A stretch of DNA of 64,000 nt from an uncultured Lachnospiraceae bacterium (lineage in GTDB: Bacteria; Bacillota; Clostridia; Lachnospirales; Lachnospiraceae): the NCBI GenBank assembly GCA_946414885.1, contig CAMKQH010000008.1:62001-126000 (forward strand), written 5' to 3'. A program made the position numbers and the translations under genes. The notes beneath the pieces are model-generated. The model saw nothing but the letters and a program-made list of their open reading frames with translations, was not told where the DNA came from and made no database searches. Below are positions 60,950 to 64,000 of the stretch, piece after piece (position 1 is the first letter of the stretch; each line of letters opens with the position of its first letter).

Positions 60950-60985
60950 TCATCAAGTAGCCGTTCGAACGACTACTTGATGAAT
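60948..60985 (+). other. 38-base palindrome in the pre-tRNA leader
   Basis: ATTCATCAAGTAG (60948-60960) pairs exactly with CTACTTGATGAAT (60973-60985); the centre CGTTCGAACG (60962-60971) is itself palindromic. It fills nearly the whole leader between the -10 box and the mature tRNA end. Confidence 0.85.
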
Positions 60986-60991
60986 ACCTAT

Positions 60992-61063
60992 AGCGCTATC
61001 GCCAAACGGTAAGGCAACGGACTCTGACTCCGTCATTTCAAGGTTCGAATCCTTGTAGCGCTG
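60992..61063 (+). tRNA. tRNA-Gln(CUG)
   Basis: The cloverleaf folds fully: acceptor AGCGCTA/TAGCGCT, D stem GCC/GGC, anticodon stem ACGGA/TCCGT with loop CTCTGAC (anticodon CTG), T stem CAAGG/CCTTG with loop TTCGAAT, discriminator G. CCA is not encoded. It reads CAG codons; a UUG partner must lie elsewhere. Confidence 0.96.
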
Positions 61064-61066
61064 CTG

Positions 61067-61098
61067 TCGCAGAACTACGGAAGTAGTTCTGCGATTTT
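61067..61098 (+). terminator. tRNA-Gln terminator
   Basis: TCGCAGAACTAC-ggaa-GTAGTTCTGCGA is a perfect 12-bp hairpin followed by TTTT, starting four bases after the tRNA. Confidence 0.92.
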
Positions 61099-61133
61099 GA
61101 ACAAAGTGAAGGACGTGACGAAGGTCACGCTTG

Positions 61134-61161
61134 AAGGAACCGAGAGATCGGTTCCTTTTTT
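61134..61161 (+). terminator. Second, backup terminator
   Basis: AAGGAACCGA-gaga-TCGGTTCCTT is followed by TTTT, with a small GTGAC-gaag-GTCAC hairpin just before. Between here and the ribF fragment I see no supported gene. Confidence 0.88.
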
Positions 61162-61361
61162 GTGCTTCTTATTGCGGGGGGTGGTTTGCTAAATCGAGGT
61201 TTGTCGAGGTGATTACGGACGTACGGAGCTTGTCGCGATATCTTTGTTTGACAAATGCCTCGGCTGAAGGGGCGGAGCCTGCGCAGGAGGTAAAGGCAAC
61301 AGAAACGGGATAAATGCTGCCACGTGTTGCATTTTAAGAAGCATGAGGACGGCAAATTGCA

Positions 61362-61538
61362 ACCAAGAATGAGCGCATGCGCGCAGGCGTTGAAACGCAC
61401 CTGCTTGACTATGACGGCGACCTCTACGGCCAGGAGGTGCAGGTCTTCCTGCATCATTTCCAGCGTCCTGAGCAGAAGTTCAAGAGCATCGACGCCCTAA
61501 AGGCACAGATTGCGAGGGATGTGGAGGCATGCAGGTAA
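61362..61538 (+). pseudogene. Remnant of the ribF C terminus (riboflavin kinase)
   Basis: The frame ending at TAA 61536-61538 reads ...RAGVETHLLDYDGDLYGQEV, then FLHHFQRPEQKFKSIDALKA and QIARDVEACR. This is the conserved end of the riboflavin kinase domain of RibF (VETH-DFDGDLYG, LR-E-KF--LEALK-QI--D). The frame has no plausible start or upstream kinase part, so only ~58 codons of a ~310-residue enzyme remain. It is a decayed fragment; the intact gene must be elsewhere. The 61162-61361 stretch before it has no recognisable content. Confidence 0.8.
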
Positions 61539-61576
61539 TCCTTGTTTAGAAACGGCTATCAGGAAACCATTTTCCC

Positions 61577-61605
61577 TTTACAACTAGAGAATAATTGAGT
61601 AAAAT
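61577..61605 (+). promoter_or_regulatory. Promoter of the LytTR regulator gene
   Basis: TTTACA (61577-61582), 17 bases, TAAAAT (61600-61605), 61 bases before the ATG at 61667. Confidence 0.6.
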
Positions 61606-61666
61606 TATCATATGCAGAAACATGAGCTGAAAATATAGAACTCTCTTGGAAGATGGTAGAACATAC

Positions 61667-62392
61667 ATGATCATAATTGGAATCTGCGATGATGAACAAT
61701 TGCATAGGGACAGGGCGAAGGAACTCTGCGAACAGTATTTTTCTGAATATCCCAATGAACACGATTACGTGGAGTTTTCATCAGGGGAAGAAGTGCTTGC
61801 CTATGAAGGGGAGCGCATGTATCTGCTCTTTTTGGACATTGAGATGGAAGAAACGAACGGAATAGAAGTTCTCAATGCCCTAAGGGAAAAGGACAATGTC
61901 TGGAGAATCGCATTTGCTTCCAGTCATACAGAATATGCGATAGATACCATTGACATGAAGACGCTTGCTTTCTTAAATAAGCCTCTTACATATGAGGGCG
62001 TGAAAAAATGCATTGACATTGCCATTCGGGAGAATGAAGAAAATGTTGGCACAATTTTTACCTTGATGGATGGGAAAAGGGACGTCGTTCTTAGCGATAT
62101 CATCTACATTCAGGCAGAAAGGCATTATGTCAACATATATGCCAGAAAAGGTGACTTTATGGCTTATGACAGCCTGAAACAGTACGAGGAACAATTACAA
62201 GGCACTTCCATGATACGCATTCATAAGTCTTATTTGGTGAACATGCAATATGTTAAAAAGGTTTTGGCAGAGAAAATCGTCATGATGGACGGAAAGCACC
62301 TGCCAATTGGCCGAAAATACAGTAATGACGTAAAGGAGAAGTATTTTAGCTTTGTCAAATCCGTGACGATTGGAAGAAACGAGAAAAAATGA
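61667..62392 (+). CDS. Response regulator, LytTR family (AgrA/LytR-like)
   Basis: The 241-residue protein starts at ATG 61667; an in-frame TTG at 61646 is less likely. The receiver domain has ICDDEQ and the phospho-acceptor Asp in LFLDIEMEETNGIEVL, with Thr/Ser and Lys positions in FASSHTEYA and FLNKPLTYEGV. The LytTR DNA-binding domain reads IIYIQAERHYVNIYARKGDF, MIRIHKSYLVNMQYVKKV. No cognate kinase is in the window. It is closed by a strong terminator, so it stands alone ahead of the ABC genes. A+T-rich codon use contrasts with the rest of the window. Confidence 0.93.
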   Translation: MIIIGICDDEQLHRDRAKELCEQYFSEYPNEHDYVEFSSGEEVLAYEGERMYLLFLDIEMEETNGIEVLNALREKDNVWRIAFASSHTEYAIDTIDMKTLAFLNKPLTYEGVKKCIDIAIRENEENVGTIFTLMDGKRDVVLSDIIYIQAERHYVNIYARKGDFMAYDSLKQYEEQLQGTSMIRIHKSYLVNMQYVKKVLAEKIVMMDGKHLPIGRKYSNDVKEKYFSFVKSVTIGRNEKK

Positions 62393-62431
62393 TCTGTCAT
62401 GGATTAATTGAATATCTGCGAAGAAAAACAG

Positions 62432-62500
62432 ACAAATGGCTTGGCGAGCACGTAGTTGGTAAAAAAAACACGTAGTTCGTGCAGGGCCATTTGTTTTTTT
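62432..62500 (+). terminator. Rho-independent terminator
   Basis: ACAAATGGC (62432-62440) pairs with GCCATTTGT (62486-62494), followed by T7; the large loop holds CACGTAGT twice, so it is a compound structure. Confidence 0.8.
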
Positions 62501-62624
62501 GTGGTTCTTTCCTCATAATTGATTTCGCAGTGGGAGTTTCTGGCCATCTTAACCGTGCGTTGGATCGCGAAGACCGAGAAGGAGGTGAGTTTCATTATCA
62601 CCCGCAAAGGCGTATTTTTGCCAT

Positions 62625-63449
62625 TTGTGTCGGCGAAAGGTTTTGATCTGGCTCCTTGTTTCGGATAAGGAAGAAAAGAACAAGTATCGGTCTGTTCTCA
62701 AAGTATATGGTGCCGTTGCAATCCCGTTATGCCTTGTGATCGCTTCCTTTGTCTCTGGGAAAATTGATTTTCAAAACTATGGGAAAAAGGTTTTAAATAA
62801 CCTAAATGATCAGCAGATGGTCTATTTCGTGACTGAAAACAAAGGGGATTATTTTTCAAATTTTATCGGAGATTTCAGTTGGAACCAGCAAGAGAATTAT
62901 TCGAATTTCTTTATTATGTTCCAAAGACTCGGATTGTATAACAGAGAGATCACAAAGATTCCTGAAAACTTAGGGGATTCCGCACGTGCGCTTGTTGTGA
63001 TGAATCCAACGGAATCCATGTCGAAAAAGGAACTGAACAACTTGGAGAACTATGTCAAGGAAGGCGGAACCGTAATCGTCTGTGACAGGGGCGACTATTC
63101 CGACAACACGTTGCTTGAGCACTTTGACATACTTAAAAGCGGCGTGATCCAGAGCGTTCCGATCGATTTTCAGAGTGAAGACGGGAGCGTGAAGAACGTT
63201 ACGACGCTGAAGCAGTCATATAATGCGTATGGATCCTGGAAAATCGTTGACGTCATTACAAATGACAAGTTCATCGATCTAATCGCGTATCGTATTGCGT
63301 GCGGTAATGGGAGCATCTACATTCTGTCAGATTCATACATTCTGAGCAATGCTTGGCTGGGCGATCCAGGTATGGCACCGACACTGCTTCAGTATGAGAC
63401 CATGAACTCAATCTATGATATGTTGGAAAAAATGATACCAATGAGTTAG
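62625..63449 (+). CDS. Membrane-anchored ABC-accessory protein, DUF4350-like, probably 5'-truncated
   Basis: The only starts in this frame are TTG codons; the first (62625) has no good ribosome binding site and no ATG occurs before residue ~65, so the gene may have lost its 5' part. One membrane segment (VYGAVAIPLCLVIASFVSGK) leads to an outer domain (MVYFVTENKGDYFSN, ARALVVMNPTESMSKKELNN, LENYVKEGGTVIVCDRGDYS, GSIYILSDSYILSNAWLG) like the DUF4350/GldG-type domain, a Rossmann-like sugar-binding fold. An ABC ATPase follows 12 bases later. Confidence 0.65.
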   Translation: MCRRKVLIWLLVSDKEEKNKYRSVLKVYGAVAIPLCLVIASFVSGKIDFQNYGKKVLNNLNDQQMVYFVTENKGDYFSNFIGDFSWNQQENYSNFFIMFQRLGLYNREITKIPENLGDSARALVVMNPTESMSKKELNNLENYVKEGGTVIVCDRGDYSDNTLLEHFDILKSGVIQSVPIDFQSEDGSVKNVTTLKQSYNAYGSWKIVDVITNDKFIDLIAYRIACGNGSIYILSDSYILSNAWLGDPGMAPTLLQYETMNSIYDMLEKMIPMS

Positions 63450-63461
63450 GAGGAGATGCAG

Positions 63462-64000
63462 ATGGATACTTGCATTAAGGTTAACGGGCTGAATTATTCC
63501 TACGGGAAAAAGAAGGCCTTGGATAGTCTTTCTTTCGAAATGGGACAGGGAAAATGTTTGGGGATCCTTGGGCCGAACGGAGCTGGGAAAACCACGCTGA
63601 TCCGCAATCTCATGGGCGTGATCCCGCCTGCACCTGGCGTCATTCAAACGCTTGGGTTTGATGCTTCCACTTCAAGTGAAAAGATCTGCGAGTTATCAGG
63701 ATACCTTCCGGAGGGCGCTTCGGTTTTTTTGAACATGACGCTTTATAAGTATCTCGAATTTTTTGCGAAGCTTCGCGGCGTAAAACACATTGACAAGGCC
63801 ATCATGTCAGTGATCGAGTTGATGGATCTGACGGAAGAGAAAAACACAAAAATGAAAAGATTCTCCAAAGGTATGTTGCAGAAGGCGAAGATTGCTGCCA
63901 TGATCGTTCATACGCCAAAACTCTTGATATTGGATGAACCGACGGACGGTCTCGACATCGCCACTACAACGACCCTTGTGAATTACATTAATGATTTCGT
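63462..64000 (+). CDS. ABC transporter ATP-binding protein (5' part, runs off the window)
   Basis: The ATG at 63462 follows AGGAGGAG. The visible ~179 residues contain Walker A GPNGAGKTTLIRNLMG, the degenerate signature FSKGMLQKAKIAAM, and Walker B LLILDEPTDGLDIATTTTL. It resembles the ABC-2 exporter ATPases (CcmA group), with a serine-lysine in place of the usual LSGGQ start. The upstream DUF4350-like protein is probably its partner, and permease genes would lie beyond the edge. Confidence 0.9.
   Translation, partial: MDTCIKVNGLNYSYGKKKALDSLSFEMGQGKCLGILGPNGAGKTTLIRNLMGVIPPAPGVIQTLGFDASTSSEKICELSGYLPEGASVFLNMTLYKYLEFFAKLRGVKHIDKAIMSVIELMDLTEEKNTKMKRFSKGMLQKAKIAAMIVHTPKLLILDEPTDGLDIATTTTLVNYINDF

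Noticed and set aside
62404..62607. 67-residue minus-strand frame
   Set aside because: Much of it is encoded by the terminator hairpin at 62432-62500, and no family is recognisable.

Overview
The window looks like chromosomal DNA of an anaerobic, plant-fibre-using Clostridia, most likely a Lachnospiraceae member. This rests on gene content: a Firmicutes ireB-ruvX-DUF1292 block, RNase J, type III glutamine synthetase, DUF3842, DegV, DUF6465-like and GlsB-type proteins, a CIRCE-controlled hrcA-grpE-dnaK-dnaJ cluster, and frequent AGGAGG ribosome binding sites. No rRNA, phage, transposase or CRISPR array was seen. Assignments come from reading motifs by eye, without database searches.

Layout. 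1-1863 is the end of a large secreted protein (pilin-like isopeptide domain, MBG-like repeats, C-terminal LysM). 2136-7161 is an ABC-2 exporter (ATPase plus two permeases) with its own NarL-type two-component system. 7373-8755 is proA. 9002-17178 is a stretch with a DUF4026/DUF2314 protein, a TldD/TldE protease pair, two esterases of the feruloyl-esterase type and a GH10 xylanase lipoprotein; it also holds most of the foldback repeats. 17354-33320 carries trpS, a DUF3810 membrane metalloprotease-like protein with a partner, a polysaccharide deacetylase, a serpin lipoprotein, glpK, DegV, DUF3842, MATE, an aminotransferase, a patatin and uppP. 33524-39551 holds a Lys/Ala-repeat protein and the heat-shock cluster. 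39608-41820 (minus strand) encodes a membrane protein ending in a J-like segment and a lipoprotein. 42068-47550 is prmA, an Imm11-like gene, rsmE, a NifS-like desulfurase and thiI. 47662-60885 runs from an HPr-like protein without the active-site histidine through mtaB, a HAD phosphatase, pyrophosphatase, ireB-ruvX-DUF1292, rnjA, ylbF, a short MltG-like protein, trmR and trhP to type III glutamine synthetase. 60992-64000 starts at tRNA-Gln(CUG), contains a broken 3' end of ribF, and goes on to a LytTR regulator and an incomplete ABC system.

Functional links. The exporter is likely controlled by the adjacent kinase/regulator pair. The GH10 enzyme and the esterases would act together on feruloylated xylan at the cell surface. 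NifS-like and ThiI form a sulfur relay for s4U in tRNA, and MtaB, TrmR and TrhP also modify tRNA. HrcA at CIRCE controls the chaperones.

The most unusual content is non-coding. Two copies of a foldback element (8760-8973 and 31107-31551) share a conserved core in which apical helices differ in sequence but keep pairing, with outer arms that are unrelated between copies but self-complementary. A second family built on ACGTGTC palindromes (10251-10574, 11863-11996, 14778-14820, 39560-39609) flanks an esterase and forms the dnaJ terminator. Tandem repeats of 72, 63 and 42 bp occur elsewhere, and several housekeeping proteins carry low-complexity inserts.
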